A stretch of DNA of 64,000 nucleotides from Aliirhizobium wenxiniae (GTDB lineage Bacteria > Pseudomonadota > Alphaproteobacteria > Rhizobiales > Rhizobiaceae), in contig NZ_JACHEG010000002.1 of the NCBI RefSeq assembly GCF_014201355.1, positions 1,364,001 to 1,428,000 on the forward strand, read 5' to 3'. The notes under the pieces were generated by a model. It ran no database searches and was not told the DNA's origin. It worked only from the letters and a program-made list of their open reading frames with translations. This document shows positions 1 to 9,480 of the stretch, one piece after another (positions within the stretch are counted from its first letter, which is position 1; each line of letters starts with the position of its first letter). A program made the translations under genes and the position numbers.

Positions 1-1139
1 AAGCGCGAGGAAACAGAACCGGAGGCCTGACCGAAGGACAGGCCGAGGATGGCGAAGCCGAGAATGATGAAGGCCGCCTGCCCGGTCACACCTGCATCGA
101 GCAGGAAGGGCGCCGTGAAGCTGAAGATCGCGATTATGAAGGCACCGATCAGCAGTTGCCGCCGACGACCGATGCGATCGGCCAGAAAGCCCGAAAGCAT
201 GATGGTGGCGAAACCACACAGAGCGCCCAGCACCTGAACGAACAAGAAGGTGCCTGCGGACTGGCCGCCATACAATGTCACCCAGCTCAGCGGGAAGATC
301 GTCACCAGATGGAACATTGCGAAGCTGGCAAGCGGCGCAAAGGCGCCGATCACGACATCGAAACCGTGAAGCTTCAAAACCTCGGTTATCGGCTTGGCTT
401 CCAGTTCGTGATTGTCCATGGCCGCGCCGAACTCATGCGAGGCAACGATGCGCAACCTCGCGAACAGGGCCACGACATTGATCGCAAAGGCTACAAAGAA
501 GGGGAAGCGCCAGCCCCAGTCGAGAAAGTCTGCATCCGAAAGATTGACGACGAAATAGCCGAAAAGGATGCTGGCCAGCGCAAAGCCGACCGGCGCTCCG
601 AGCTGCGGGATCATTGCGTAAAAGCCACGGCGGTTTTGCGGGGCGCTCATCGCAAGCAGAGAAGCCAGCCCGTCCCACGCTCCTCCAAGCGCAAAACCCT
701 GACCGAGCCGGAAAAGCGCCAGAAGCGCCACGGACCACATGCCGATCGTCTCGTATCCCGGCAGGAAAGCGATCGATGCGGTGGAGCCACCCAGAATGAG
801 CAGTGCAGTCGTCAGCTTGGTGCCGCGGCCGAAAGTCCGGTCGATCCACATGAACACAAACGAACCGACTGGCCTTGCCAGGAAGGCGAGCGAGAAGATG
901 GCGAAAGAATAAAGCGTCGCAGTGACGGGGTCCGGAGCGAAGGGGAAGACCAGGCGGGGGAAGACCAGCACGCAACCCAGACCAAAAACGAAGAAGTCGA
1001 AGAATTCAGACGTGCGACCTATCACGACCCCGATGGCGATATTACCCGCCGAAATCGGCTTGTCGTCGTGAATATGCCTCGCATCGCGCTCCAGTGCTGA
1101 TGACGACGGACCAGTCGCCAGAATTGTTGCCTCTGCCAT
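1..1139 (-). CDS. MFS transporter, metabolite:H+ symporter type (3' end outside window)
   Basis: This gene reads leftwards and runs off the window, so the C-terminus is missing. Reading the minus strand from the ATG at 1139 gives MAEATILATGPSSSALERD, then repeated hydrophobic segments typical of the major facilitator superfamily. The motif DRTFGRGTK between the second and third segments matches the MFS loop 2-3 signature, and a second loop, SGFLADRIGRRRQ, is the half-repeat copy. The overall pattern resembles the metabolite:H+ symporter (MHS) branch, which carries organic acids or osmolytes across the inner membrane. A strong ribosome site (GGAGG about 9 bases upstream) supports the start. 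The substrate cannot be read from sequence. It diverges from cyoA. Confidence 0.85.
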   Translation of the reverse strand, partial: MAEATILATGPSSSALERDARHIHDDKPISAGNIAIGVVIGRTSEFFDFFVFGLGCVLVFPRLVFPFAPDPVTATLYSFAIFSLAFLARPVGSFVFMWIDRTFGRGTKLTTALLILGGSTASIAFLPGYETIGMWSVALLALFRLGQGFALGGAWDGLASLLAMSAPQNRRGFYAMIPQLGAPVGFALASILFGYFVVNLSDADFLDWGWRFPFFVAFAINVVALFARLRIVASHEFGAAMDNHELEAKPITEVLKLHGFDVVIGAFAPLASFAMFHLVTIFPLSWVTLYGGQSAGTFLFVQVLGALCGFATIMLSGFLADRIGRRRQLLIGAFIIAIFSFTAPFLLDAGVTGQAAFIILGFAILGLSFGQASGSVSSR

Positions 1140-1456
1140 GACTAACGTTCCTCCTTCGCGTCATTGCAACAATGAGTATGTTGGCCGGACTTGCTGTCAA
1201 TCAAGATTTCAACTGTGAATTTGTGAAAATTCGAAAATTAGCAAATTTTGCCACAATCGTCAGGTTTCGCGCGATAAGGTATGTCTTCTGTCAACTTTAT
1301 AGACTAGATTGCGCGCCGCAGGGCCGCCCTCCATCGAAATGGAGCAGGTGGTGATTTGCAGTGCGAAAAATTGTAGCACTGCGACGAAACACCTCATGGA
1401 GATCGGGGCTACGCTCCGATAGGCGAACTAGATAAAAAGCAAATTTGAGCAGATCA
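1140..1456. other. Divergent intergenic region between MFS gene and cyoA
   Basis: About 0.3 kb without a convincing gene. It is AT-rich around 1205-1260 and holds two perfect inverted repeats: CTCCAT/ATGGAG with a 4-base loop at 1329-1344, and GCAGTGC/GCACTGC with an 11-base loop at 1358-1382. Both lie between the probable cyo promoter area and the cyoA start, so they could be operator sites or mRNA leader hairpins. No confident -35/-10 pair could be assigned. Confidence 0.4.
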
Positions 1457-2596
1457 ATGTCCCCAATCGTAAGGCGTCTTTGCCAGCTTTCCATCCTTCT
1501 CATCCTCCCATTCATGGCGGGCTGTGACCTTGTGGTCATGTCTCCGTCGGGCGATATCGCGCAGCAGCAGGCAGACCTCATCGTCGTGTCGACGGTGCTG
1601 ATGCTTCTGATCATCGTGCCGGTGTTATTTTTGACCTTGTACTTCGCGTGGCACTATCGCCATTCGAACACGAAGGCCAAATATGACCCCGAATGGCATC
1701 ACTCGACCCGCCTTGAAGTGGTGATCTGGTCCGCACCGCTGGCGATCATCATCGCGTTGGGCGCAATCACCTGGATCAGCACCCACAAGCTCGACCCGTT
1801 CCGTCCGCTCGATCGCATCGATGCGGAACGTACCATTCCGGAAGGCACCAAGCCTCTCGAAGTGGAAGTCGTGGCGCTGGACTGGAAGTGGCTGTTCTTC
1901 TATCCGGAATATGGCGTCGCTACCGTCAACGAGATGGCAGCACCGGTCGATCGGCCTATCACCTTCAAGATCACCTCTTCGTCGGTGATGAACTCCTTCT
2001 ACGTTCCCGCACTGGCCGGCATGATCTACGCCATGCCGGGCATGGAAACGAAGCTGCATGCGGTGATCAACAAGGAAGGCGTATTCGACGGCCTGTCGTC
2101 GAACTACAGCGGACCTGGCTTCTCGCACATGCGCTTCAAGTTCCACAGCCTCAACGAGCAGGGCTTCGACGGCTGGATCGCCCAGGTCAAGCAGAACGGT
2201 ACCGCGCTCAACCGCGACGCCTACCTGAAGCTTGAAAAGCCGAGCGAAAAAGAGCCTGTCCGCTATTACGCAACTGTCGAAGACGGCCTTTACAGAGCAA
2301 TCCTCAACGTCTGTGCCACCCCAGGCAAGATGTGCATGGACGAGATGATGCACATCGACATGATGGGCGGCGCCGGCCTGGAAAGCCACGAGAATCGTGA
2401 TCGCCTGAAGTATGACGGCGGCCCGATCGACATCAACCTTCGCGGTCATGGCGAAGAGCATTCCGCAGTCGAGCCCGCCGCGGGCTCCCAGTCCACCAAG
2501 AACATGCCCGCTGAGGGCATGTCGCACGGCAACCATTCCATGCAGGGCATGGATATGGCCAAGGGCGACGCCTCCGAGGCGCCAAAAACAAACTAA
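1457..2596 (+). CDS. cyoA: Cytochrome bo3 quinol oxidase subunit II
   Basis: Subunit II of the proton-pumping bo3-type quinol oxidase in the inner membrane. An N-terminal lipoprotein signal ends in LPFMAGC, giving a lipidated cysteine at about residue 23. Two transmembrane helices follow, including the CyoA-typical FAWHYRHSN region, then a periplasmic cupredoxin-like domain containing DWKWLFFYPE. As in other quinol oxidases the CuA ligands are absent. The last 50 or so residues are rich in His and Met (for example GMSHGNHSMQGMDM), which is not part of the core fold. Start: an in-frame TTG lies at 1445 and ATG at 1457; the ATG is preferred although neither has a strong ribosome site. First gene of cyoABCD. 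Confidence 0.95.
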   Translation: MSPIVRRLCQLSILLILPFMAGCDLVVMSPSGDIAQQQADLIVVSTVLMLLIIVPVLFLTLYFAWHYRHSNTKAKYDPEWHHSTRLEVVIWSAPLAIIIALGAITWISTHKLDPFRPLDRIDAERTIPEGTKPLEVEVVALDWKWLFFYPEYGVATVNEMAAPVDRPITFKITSSSVMNSFYVPALAGMIYAMPGMETKLHAVINKEGVFDGLSSNYSGPGFSHMRFKFHSLNEQGFDGWIAQVKQNGTALNRDAYLKLEKPSEKEPVRYYATVEDGLYRAILNVCATPGKMCMDEMMHIDMMGGAGLESHENRDRLKYDGGPIDINLRGHGEEHSAVEPAAGSQSTKNMPAEGMSHGNHSMQGMDMAKGDASEAPKTN

Positions 2597-2639
2597 CCTG
2601 GCGCCTAGCGTCGCAAGACTTTAATGAACGGGTTGTCCC

Positions 2640-4643
2640 ATGTTTTCCAATCCTGACCTCCTGAAGTTTATCTTCGGCCGGTTGACTCTCGAATCCATCC
2701 CCTACCACGAGCCAATCCTGGTAGCGACCTTCGCTGCTGTCGCGCTGGGCGGCATCGCCCTCTGTGCGTTCATCACCTACATGAAGTGGTGGGGTCCACT
2801 GTGGAACGACTGGATCACCAGTATCGATCACAAGAAGATCGGTATCATGTACATCATCCTGGCGATCGTCATGCTGCTGCGCGGCTTCTCCGACGCGATC
2901 ATGATGCGTATCCAGCAGGCTATCGCGTTTAACGGATCGGAAGGCTACCTGCCGCCGCATCACTACGACCAGGTCTTCACGGCTCACGGCGTGATCATGA
3001 TCTTTTTCGTGGCAATGCCGTTCGTCACAGGCTTCATGAACTTCGTCGTGCCGCTGCAGATCGGCGCTCGCGACGTGTCCTTCCCCTTCCTTAACAATTT
3101 CTCCTTCTGGATGACGACTGCAGGCGCGATCATCGTGATGATCTCGCTTTTCGTCGGTGAATTCGCGCGTACCGGCTGGCTTGCCTATCCGCCGCTTTCG
3201 GGCGTGGAATACAGTCCCGGTGTCGGTGTCGACTATTATATCTGGGGTCTGCAGGTGGCCGGTGTCGGTACGACATTGTCGGGCATCAATCTGATCGCCA
3301 CGATCGTGAAGATGCGCGCACCCGGCATGTCCTTCATGAAGATGCCTGTCTTCACCTGGACCTCGCTCTGCACCAACATCCTGATCGTTGCCACCTTCCC
3401 GATCCTGACCGCTACCCTCGTTCTTCTGTCGCTCGACCGCTATGTCGGTACGAACTTCTTCACGAACGATCTCGGCGGCAACCCGATGATGTACATCAAC
3501 CTCATCTGGATCTGGGGCCACCCGGAAGTTTACATCCTGATCCTGCCGGCCTTCGGCATCTTCTCGGAAGTCGTCGCAACCTTCTCCGGCAAGCGCCTCT
3601 TCGGTTATGCCTCGATGGTCTACGCGACCTGCGCGATCATGATCCTCTCCTACCTCGTGTGGCTGCACCACTTCTTCACGATGGGTTCGGGCGCTTCGGT
3701 CAACGCTTTCTTCGGCATCACCACGATGATCATCTCGATCCCGACGGGTGCCAAGATCTTCAACTGGCTGTTCACGATCTATCGTGGCCGCGTCCGTTAC
3801 GAAGTTCCGATGCTCTGGACGATCGGCTTCATGGTGACCTTCGTCATCGGTGGCATGACCGGCGTCATGCTTGCGGTTCCGCCGGCAGACTTCGTACTGC
3901 ACAACTCGCTGTTCCTGATCGCTCACTTCCATAACGTGATCATTGGCGGCGTGCTGTTCGGCCTGATGGCTGGCGTGACCTACTGGTATCCGAAGGCCTT
4001 CGGCTACAAGCTCGATCCCTTCTGGGGCAAGATGAGCTTCTGGTTCTGGTTCATCGGCTTCTACTTCGCCTTCATGCCGCTCTACGTACTCGGCCTGATG
4101 GGCATTACCCGCCGCATGTCTCAGTTCGACGATCCGTCGCTGCAGATCTGGTTCGTCATCGCCGCCATCGGTGCAGGCATGATCGCAATCGGCATCCTGT
4201 CCTTCATCATCCAGCTCGTCGTCAGCTACATCAAGCGCGAAGAACTGAAGGATGAGACGGGCGACCCGTGGCATGGCCGTACTCTGGAATGGTCGACGTC
4301 TTCACCGCCGCCGGAATACAACTTTGCCTTCACCCCGGTCGTGCATGATCATGACAGCTGGTACGACATGAAGAACCGCGGCTACGCACGTCCGCTGCAG
4401 GGCTTCAAGCCGATCCACATGCCGAAGAACACCGGCACGGGTGCAATCCTGGCTGCCCTCAACATTGCCCTGGCATTCGGCCTGATCTGGTACATGTGGT
4501 GGCTGGTTGTCGTATCGTTCGTCGCCATCATCGCGGTCGCGATCGGCCATACCTTCAACTACAAGCGTGACTACTACATTCCGGCGGAAACCGTTTCCAC
4601 GGAAGAAGGAAAGCGCACTGAACTGCTGGCGAAGCAGGTGTGA
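2640..4643 (+). CDS. cyoB: Cytochrome bo3 quinol oxidase subunit I
   Basis: Catalytic subunit of the haem-copper quinol oxidase: it oxidises ubiquinol, reduces O2 to water and pumps protons. At 667 residues it is close to the usual length for CyoB. Visible haem-copper oxidase motifs are the low-spin haem ligand region [11 protein letters not shown], the CuB His-Tyr motif WGHPEVY, the paired CuB histidines in LHHFFTMG, and HFHNV with the high-spin haem ligand. The D-channel region [16 protein letters not shown] is intact. About 14-15 membrane helices are apparent. Its stop codon sits 2 bases before the cyoC ATG. Confidence 0.98.
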   Translation: MFSNPDLLKFIFGRLTLESIPYHEPILVATFAAVALGGIALCAFITYMKWWGPLWNDWITSIDHKKIGIMYIILAIVMLLRGFSDAIMMRIQQAIAFNGSEGYLPPHHYDQVFTAHGVIMIFFVAMPFVTGFMNFVVPLQIGARDVSFPFLNNFSFWMTTAGAIIVMISLFVGEFARTGWLAYPPLSGVEYSPGVGVDYYIWGLQVAGVGTTLSGINLIATIVKMRAPGMSFMKMPVFTWTSLCTNILIVATFPILTATLVLLSLDRYVGTNFFTNDLGGNPMMYINLIWIWGHPEVYILILPAFGIFSEVVATFSGKRLFGYASMVYATCAIMILSYLVWLHHFFTMGSGASVNAFFGITTMIISIPTGAKIFNWLFTIYRGRVRYEVPMLWTIGFMVTFVIGGMTGVMLAVPPADFVLHNSLFLIAHFHNVIIGGVLFGLMAGVTYWYPKAFGYKLDPFWGKMSFWFWFIGFYFAFMPLYVLGLMGITRRMSQFDDPSLQIWFVIAAIGAGMIAIGILSFIIQLVVSYIKREELKDETGDPWHGRTLEWSTSSPPPEYNFAFTPVVHDHDSWYDMKNRGYARPLQGFKPIHMPKNTGTGAILAALNIALAFGLIWYMWWLVVVSFVAIIAVAIGHTFNYKRDYYIPAETVSTEEGKRTELLAKQV

Positions 4644-4645
4644 CA

Positions 4646-5266
4646 ATGAGCAACATTCAGACCCAATCTGCGGAAAAGCCGCAATTCTACCTCGAGGAAG
4701 ACCATCATCCGGAAGGCAGCACGAACCTAGGGTTCTGGCTGTATCTGATGAGCGACTGCCTCATCTTCGCGACGCTGTTCGCGACCTACGCCGTGCTCGG
4801 CCGCAATTATGCGGCCGGCCCAGCGCCTGCCGACCTGTTCGACCTGAAGCTCGTGGCAATCAACACTGCCATGCTCTTGTTCTCGTCGATCACCTATGGC
4901 TTTGCCATGCTGCAGATGGAACGTGGCGCCAAGCAGGAAACCCTGTTCTGGCTCGCCGTCACGGGTCTCTTCGGCCTCGCCTTCCTGGGTATCGAACTCT
5001 ATGAGTTCCATCACATGATCCATGAAGGCGCGACGCCGCAGCGTTCTGCGTTCCTGTCGGCCTTCTTCACGCTGGTCGGTACGCACGGTCTGCACGTTAC
5101 CTTCGGCATCATCTGGCTGGTCACGCTGATGGTTCAGGTTTCCAAGCACGGCCTGATCGCTGAAAACCGCCGCCGCCTGATGTGCCTGTCGATGTTCTGG
5201 CACTTCCTCGACGTCGTCTGGATCGGCGTATTCTCTGTCGTCTATCTCATGGGAGTCGTCGGATGA
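4646..5266 (+). CDS. cyoC: Cytochrome bo3 quinol oxidase subunit III
   Basis: Membrane subunit III of the bo3 oxidase, about 206 residues with five hydrophobic helices, the normal size for CyoC. It stabilises subunit I and its proton uptake. The segment [14 protein letters not shown] is typical of subunit III. An in-frame GTG at 4640 overlaps the cyoB stop, but the ATG at 4646 has AGGTG at a better distance and is chosen. Its stop overlaps the cyoD start in an ATGA, implying translational coupling. Confidence 0.96.
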   Translation: MSNIQTQSAEKPQFYLEEDHHPEGSTNLGFWLYLMSDCLIFATLFATYAVLGRNYAAGPAPADLFDLKLVAINTAMLLFSSITYGFAMLQMERGAKQETLFWLAVTGLFGLAFLGIELYEFHHMIHEGATPQRSAFLSAFFTLVGTHGLHVTFGIIWLVTLMVQVSKHGLIAENRRRLMCLSMFWHFLDVVWIGVFSVVYLMGVVG

Positions 5267-5664
5267 CCACCAACTCCACCTCGCACGAAGATGCACACGA
5301 AGCCCATCACGGCCACAGCCATGGCCACGAAGCCGGACATGGCAGCTTCAAGAGCTATGTGACGGGCTTTATCCTGTCGGTTATCCTGACGGCCATTCCG
5401 TTCTGGCTCGTCATGGGTGACGTGCTCGACAGCAAGGTTGCCACCGTAGCGGCAATCATGATCATCGGCGCGATCCAGATCGTCGTCCACATGATCTACT
5501 TCCTGCACATGAACACCAAGTCGGAAGGCGGCTGGACGATGATGGCGTTGATCTTCACGGTCATCATCGTTGCAATCGCTCTGGTCGGCTCGCTTTGGGT
5601 CATGCACCATCTCAACACGAACATGATGGTCATGTCGCCTGAGATGATGAAAAACCTGCCTTGA
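5263..5664 (+). CDS. cyoD: Cytochrome bo3 quinol oxidase subunit IV
   Basis: Small subunit IV, 133 residues. A His-rich soluble N-terminus (residues about 8-27, [20 protein letters not shown]) precedes three transmembrane helices, with HMIYFLHMN in the second, a CyoD hallmark. It assists assembly of the CuB centre in subunit I. The ATG overlaps the cyoC stop by four bases. The His-rich N-terminus may bind metal, which is an inference from composition. The gene ends 70 bases before the SURF1 gene, with a strong hairpin between them. Confidence 0.95.
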   Translation: MTTNSTSHEDAHEAHHGHSHGHEAGHGSFKSYVTGFILSVILTAIPFWLVMGDVLDSKVATVAAIMIIGAIQIVVHMIYFLHMNTKSEGGWTMMALIFTVIIVAIALVGSLWVMHHLNTNMMVMSPEMMKNLP

Positions 5665-5673
5665 GGTGATCAG

Positions 5674-5693
5674 GGGAGCCCATGCGGGCTCCC
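5674..5693 (+). repeat. Perfect hairpin between cyoD and the SURF1 gene
   Basis: GGGAGCCC pairs with GGGCTCCC around the loop ATGC, eight perfect base pairs. Outer flanks GAGGT and ACCTC could extend the stem. No T-run follows, so it is more likely a transcript-stability or attenuation element than a full intrinsic terminator. Confidence 0.5.
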
Positions 5694-5733
5694 TAACCTC
5701 GGACTTTACAGACCGGCATACACAATTCATGAA

Positions 5734-6453
5734 ATGGAAACGCCCGTGAAATCTTACCTAGGCTTTCGGGCGTTTCTGCTTTTTGTGGCTATCGTCTTCA
5801 CCGCTCTCGGTATCTGGCAGGTACAGCGGCTTTTCTGGAAGCTTGATCTGATTGCCCGAGTTGATGCGCGCGTCCACGCGGCAGCAGTTGCTCCTCCGAG
5901 CGCAACCGAATGGCCGACCATCAAGTCCAGCGATGCCGAATATCGGCACGTAGTGCTGAAGGGCACCTTCGACAACTCACGCGAGACGCTGGTACAAGCC
6001 GTGACCGAGAGAGGCCCCGGTTTCTGGGTTCTCACGCCACTTGCCACGGCGGATGGCGGCACGGTCCTGATCAATCGCGGTTTCGTGCCTCCGGATCGGC
6101 GCAACCCCGTATCCCGATCGGAAGGCCAGCCGCAAGGCGAGGTATCGGTTACCGGGCTTCTGCGTCTCACCGAACCGGGAGGGGCGTTCCTGCGGTCCAA
6201 CAATCCCGCGGCGGGCAACTGGTATTCCCGTGACGTGCAGGCGATCGGCGATGACAAGGGACTTGCCGACGTGGCACCCTATTTCATCGATGCCGACGCA
6301 ACGGCCAATGCCGGCGGTTACCCTGTTGGGGGGCTGACGGTCATCCAGTTCCGAAACAGCCATCTCGTTTACGCGCTGACATGGTTCGCGCTGGCCATCA
6401 TGTCTTTTGCAGCCATGATCATGATCCCGCGCTTGCTGCGCAAGGAGACCTGA
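5734..6453 (+). CDS. SURF1 family oxidase assembly protein
   Basis: 239 residues. One transmembrane helix at each end brackets a periplasmic domain, the SURF1 topology. Family landmarks seen are the N-terminal LGIWQVQRLFWK, RGPGFWVLTPL, INRGFVPPDRR, and the C-terminal helix beginning SHLVYALTWFALA. SURF1 proteins help insert haem a/o or mature subunit I of haem-copper oxidases. The position directly after cyoABCD implies service to this bo3 oxidase. The ATG at 5734 is used; no strong ribosome site precedes it. Confidence 0.93.
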   Translation: METPVKSYLGFRAFLLFVAIVFTALGIWQVQRLFWKLDLIARVDARVHAAAVAPPSATEWPTIKSSDAEYRHVVLKGTFDNSRETLVQAVTERGPGFWVLTPLATADGGTVLINRGFVPPDRRNPVSRSEGQPQGEVSVTGLLRLTEPGGAFLRSNNPAAGNWYSRDVQAIGDDKGLADVAPYFIDADATANAGGYPVGGLTVIQFRNSHLVYALTWFALAIMSFAAMIMIPRLLRKET

Positions 6454-6725
6454 CGGCAGGTGAGGCACCCGCTGCTTGCAAGGCAGCGTCGCAACACCAC
6501 AAGAATAATTTCCACTTCATCTTGAACCGCAGACCTGCCGACACGAGATGCCAATTTGTCGCAGTGGGCGCTGTTGGGGTGCATCTCGCTTGCGGTTCCA
6601 GTTTCACTCCGGCAGCGAGAGCGCGTTGATGAGCACTCGTTAAAACCCGGAAGACAGGCTATACAATGCCGGATGCAGCTTATCCCATGCCCGAGTTGAT
6701 AACGCTGTTGCTTTGGTGAAGGCAT

Positions 6726-9449
6726 ATGCAGAAGACGCTGCTACGTTATATCTGGACGCATACGAGGCCACAGCAGGTATTCATCCTGCTGATCGTCGCC
6801 TTGTCGATGATCCCGTATTTCCTTGCCTTCGACCTTCCCAAACAGATCATCAACGGCCCGATCCAAGGCCAGGGTTTCGAAGATCTCAGCACCACCCAGA
6901 ATTTTCTGGATTTCTCGATCAGCATTCCGTTCGTCGATTACTCATTCGGCTTCGACGGTTTTCCGCTCGACCGCATGCAGACGCTGGTGGCGCTCAGCAG
7001 CGTCTTCCTGCTTCTGGTGATCATCAACGGCGCATTCAAATACTACATCAACACCTATAAGGGCCGGCTCGGCGAGCGCCTTTTGCGCCGCATCCGCTTC
7101 GAGCTCGTCGATCGAGTTCTGCGTTTTCCGCCCCGCCACGCGAAAAGCCTGAACGGCGCCGAGATCGCCAGCATGATCAAGGACGAAGTGGAGCCGTTCG
7201 GCGGTTTCACCGGAGATGCCTTCGTCCAGCCGGCACTGCTCGGCGGCCAGGCTCTCGCCGCACTGTTCTTCATCATCCTGCAGAATTTCTGGCTCGGCAT
7301 GGTCGCGGCCTTCATGGTCGCGATCCAGGTGATCATCATTCCGAAAATGCGCCGCAGGCTGATCGAGCTCGGGCGGCAACGGCAGATCACGGCACGGCGG
7401 CTGGCTGGCAAGGTCAATGAAGTGGTCGAGGGCCTCGGCACGATCCACGCCTATGACACATCGAATTTTGAGCGCGCGGATGTGGCAAGCCGGCTGGGTG
7501 AAATCTACCGCATCCGCTACGATCTCTACCAGTGGAAGTTCCTGGTCAAATTCCTCAACAATTTCCTGTCGCAGGTAACCCCGTTCCTTTTCTACCTCAT
7601 CGGTGGCTACCTGACGCTGCGCGGCACGCTCGACGTCGGTCAGCTTGTCGCCGTCATCAATGCCTACAAGGACCTGCCCGGCCCGCTGAAGGAACTGATC
7701 GACTGGGATCAGGCGCGCCAGGACGTGCAGGTGAAATACGAACAGGTTTTCGAGAACTTCGAAGTCGAAGACCTTATCAATCCGGCCATCCACACGCTGA
7801 CACCGGCATCGGAACAGCCGCGCAGCGACACGCTTCAGGCCGTCTCGGTCTCGCTCAATGACGATAGCGGCGCCAAGGTTGTGGACCACGTCAACTTGAA
7901 GATCGATCGTGGCCAAACGGTTGCGCTGGTTGACCATACCGGTCGTGGCGCCGAAGCGATGGCGGAGGCCTTCGGGCGCCTCTCCTGGCCATCCAGCGGA
8001 AGGATCTGCCTTGGCGACCAGGATATAAGGGAACTGCCGGAATCGATCACCGGGCGCCACATTTCCTATGTCTCGACCGACAGTTACTTCTTCCACGGCA
8101 GCCTGAAGGACAACCTTCTCTACGGGCTGAAACATGCGCCGGTCAAAAGGTATGAATATGACGGCAAGGAGATGCGGCAGCGGATATGGGAGATCCGCGA
8201 AGCCAAGAAAGCGGGAAATCCGCATCTCGACATACGTGCCGGCTGGGTGGACTACAGCTACGCGGCGCTTGGCAACGGCGCCAAGGAAGACCTACAGAAG
8301 TCGCTTCTGGCAGCGCTGGATGCGGTGCAACTGACCGACGACGTGCTTGAACTGGCGCTGCATTCGACAATCAATCCGGAAGAAGATCCGAAATTTGCCT
8401 CCCAGGTCGTCGAAATGCGTCAGGCGTTGCGCACGCGGATGAACGAGCTGGGCATGGAATCCCTCGTCATACCGTTCGAACCGGATAAATATAACTCCCA
8501 GGCCACGGTTGCCGAGAACCTGCTTTTCGGCGCGACGCTCGCGCCCCTCACGCCCGATAATGAGCTGCTGTCGAGCGAACATTTCTACACGGCGCTCAAC
8601 AAGGTGGGCCTGCAGCGCCCGTTCGTCGACATGGGACGGACCGTTGCCACGAACCTCGTCGAAATCTTCGGCGGGCTTCCGGCAGACCACCCGTTCTTCC
8701 GCCAGATCACGACTTTGTCCGCCGAAGACATCAGCTATTATCAGAGCCTGCTGCAGCGGAAAAACGAACCCAGGCCGGTCAATTTCCGTCTCTCCGGCGC
8801 CGACAAGGCTTTCATCCGGCTGACTCTGGAATATATCGAACCCCGCTACCGACTGGGCATTCTGACAACAGAGTTGCAGGACAAGATCGTCGGCTCCCGC
8901 GAACTGTTCTATACCGAACTACCGGCGCATCTGAGGGAACTTGTCGAACGCTACGATCCGGACAAGTATGTTTCCGTCGCAACACTGCGGGAAAACATCA
9001 TCTTCGGAAAACTGAGCAACAGCAACGCGGACGGCATTATTGAACTTCGCACCCTGGCGGGCAGTGTCTCGCGCGAACTCGGCTTTGCCAACCAGCTTCT
9101 AAAAGCCGGTCTCGATTACGACATTGGCGCTGGCGGACGACGTTTGACACCAATACAGCGACGAAAACTTAATCTTGCCCGCGCATTAATTCGGCGATCT
9201 GACTATTACGTGTTCAATAAACCGCTTCCTGGGCTCGAAAGACACACCCAGGAGGAAATTGTGCAGAACGTGCTTGCATTTCTGGGTCAACAGGAGAATG
9301 ATCCAGCTGTAATCTGGGTCTTGTCAAATATTTCTTTGTCACGTTTGTTTGACAAGGTCGTTATGTTTGACGGAGGCGCAATCCTCGAAGAGGGCTCGTA
9401 CGAGACGCTCGAACAGGAGAGCGGAACCTTCAAGGCTCTGGTGGCTTAG
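6726..9449 (+). CDS. ABC exporter-like protein with degenerate ATPase domain and long insertion
   Basis: 907 residues. Residues about 15-330 form an exporter-type membrane domain with a recognisable coupling region (LAGKVNEVVEGLGTIHAYDT, 226-245). The nucleotide-binding half looks catalytically dead. The Walker A site reads VDHTGRGAEA (402-411) with no GK[ST]. The Q-loop glutamine is replaced (YVSTDSYFFHG). The signature LSGGQ is LTPIQ (807-811). Walker B is YYVFNKPL with no DE, and the H-loop histidine is replaced (VLSNIS). About 265 extra residues (480-745) lie between Q-loop and signature. The frame is intact and codon use is normal, so this is not a decaying pseudogene. Function is unknown; a structural or regulatory membrane role is inferred. 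It probably shares a transcript with the cyclic-nucleotide-binding gene 31 bases downstream. Confidence 0.9.
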   Translation: MQKTLLRYIWTHTRPQQVFILLIVALSMIPYFLAFDLPKQIINGPIQGQGFEDLSTTQNFLDFSISIPFVDYSFGFDGFPLDRMQTLVALSSVFLLLVIINGAFKYYINTYKGRLGERLLRRIRFELVDRVLRFPPRHAKSLNGAEIASMIKDEVEPFGGFTGDAFVQPALLGGQALAALFFIILQNFWLGMVAAFMVAIQVIIIPKMRRRLIELGRQRQITARRLAGKVNEVVEGLGTIHAYDTSNFERADVASRLGEIYRIRYDLYQWKFLVKFLNNFLSQVTPFLFYLIGGYLTLRGTLDVGQLVAVINAYKDLPGPLKELIDWDQARQDVQVKYEQVFENFEVEDLINPAIHTLTPASEQPRSDTLQAVSVSLNDDSGAKVVDHVNLKIDRGQTVALVDHTGRGAEAMAEAFGRLSWPSSGRICLGDQDIRELPESITGRHISYVSTDSYFFHGSLKDNLLYGLKHAPVKRYEYDGKEMRQRIWEIREAKKAGNPHLDIRAGWVDYSYAALGNGAKEDLQKSLLAALDAVQLTDDVLELALHSTINPEEDPKFASQVVEMRQALRTRMNELGMESLVIPFEPDKYNSQATVAENLLFGATLAPLTPDNELLSSEHFYTALNKVGLQRPFVDMGRTVATNLVEIFGGLPADHPFFRQITTLSAEDISYYQSLLQRKNEPRPVNFRLSGADKAFIRLTLEYIEPRYRLGILTTELQDKIVGSRELFYTELPAHLRELVERYDPDKYVSVATLRENIIFGKLSNSNADGIIELRTLAGSVSRELGFANQLLKAGLDYDIGAGGRRLTPIQRRKLNLARALIRRSDYYVFNKPLPGLERHTQEEIVQNVLAFLGQQENDPAVIWVLSNISLSRLFDKVVMFDGGAILEEGSYETLEQESGTFKALVA

Positions 9450-9480
9450 CCATCTGTCCGACAGGAAAGGCGGAAGAGCG

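Noticed and set aside
156..1100. Long plus-strand frame opposite the MFS gene
   Set aside because: The translation is rich in Arg, Gln, Glu and His with no fold-like pattern, whereas the minus strand gives clear MFS helices and loop motifs.
2433..4274. 613-codon minus-strand frame opposite cyoB
   Set aside because: Asp/His/Arg-rich low-complexity translation in codon register with cyoB; a mirror effect of hydrophobic GC-rich codons.
6454..6725. Possible small gene between the SURF1 gene and the ABC-like gene
   Set aside because: Short frames exist on both strands but none has a good ribosome site with protein-like composition; left as non-coding.
6942..8225. 427-codon minus-strand frame opposite the ABC-like gene
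   Set aside because: No recognisable domain, and the plus strand encodes a clear exporter membrane domain.
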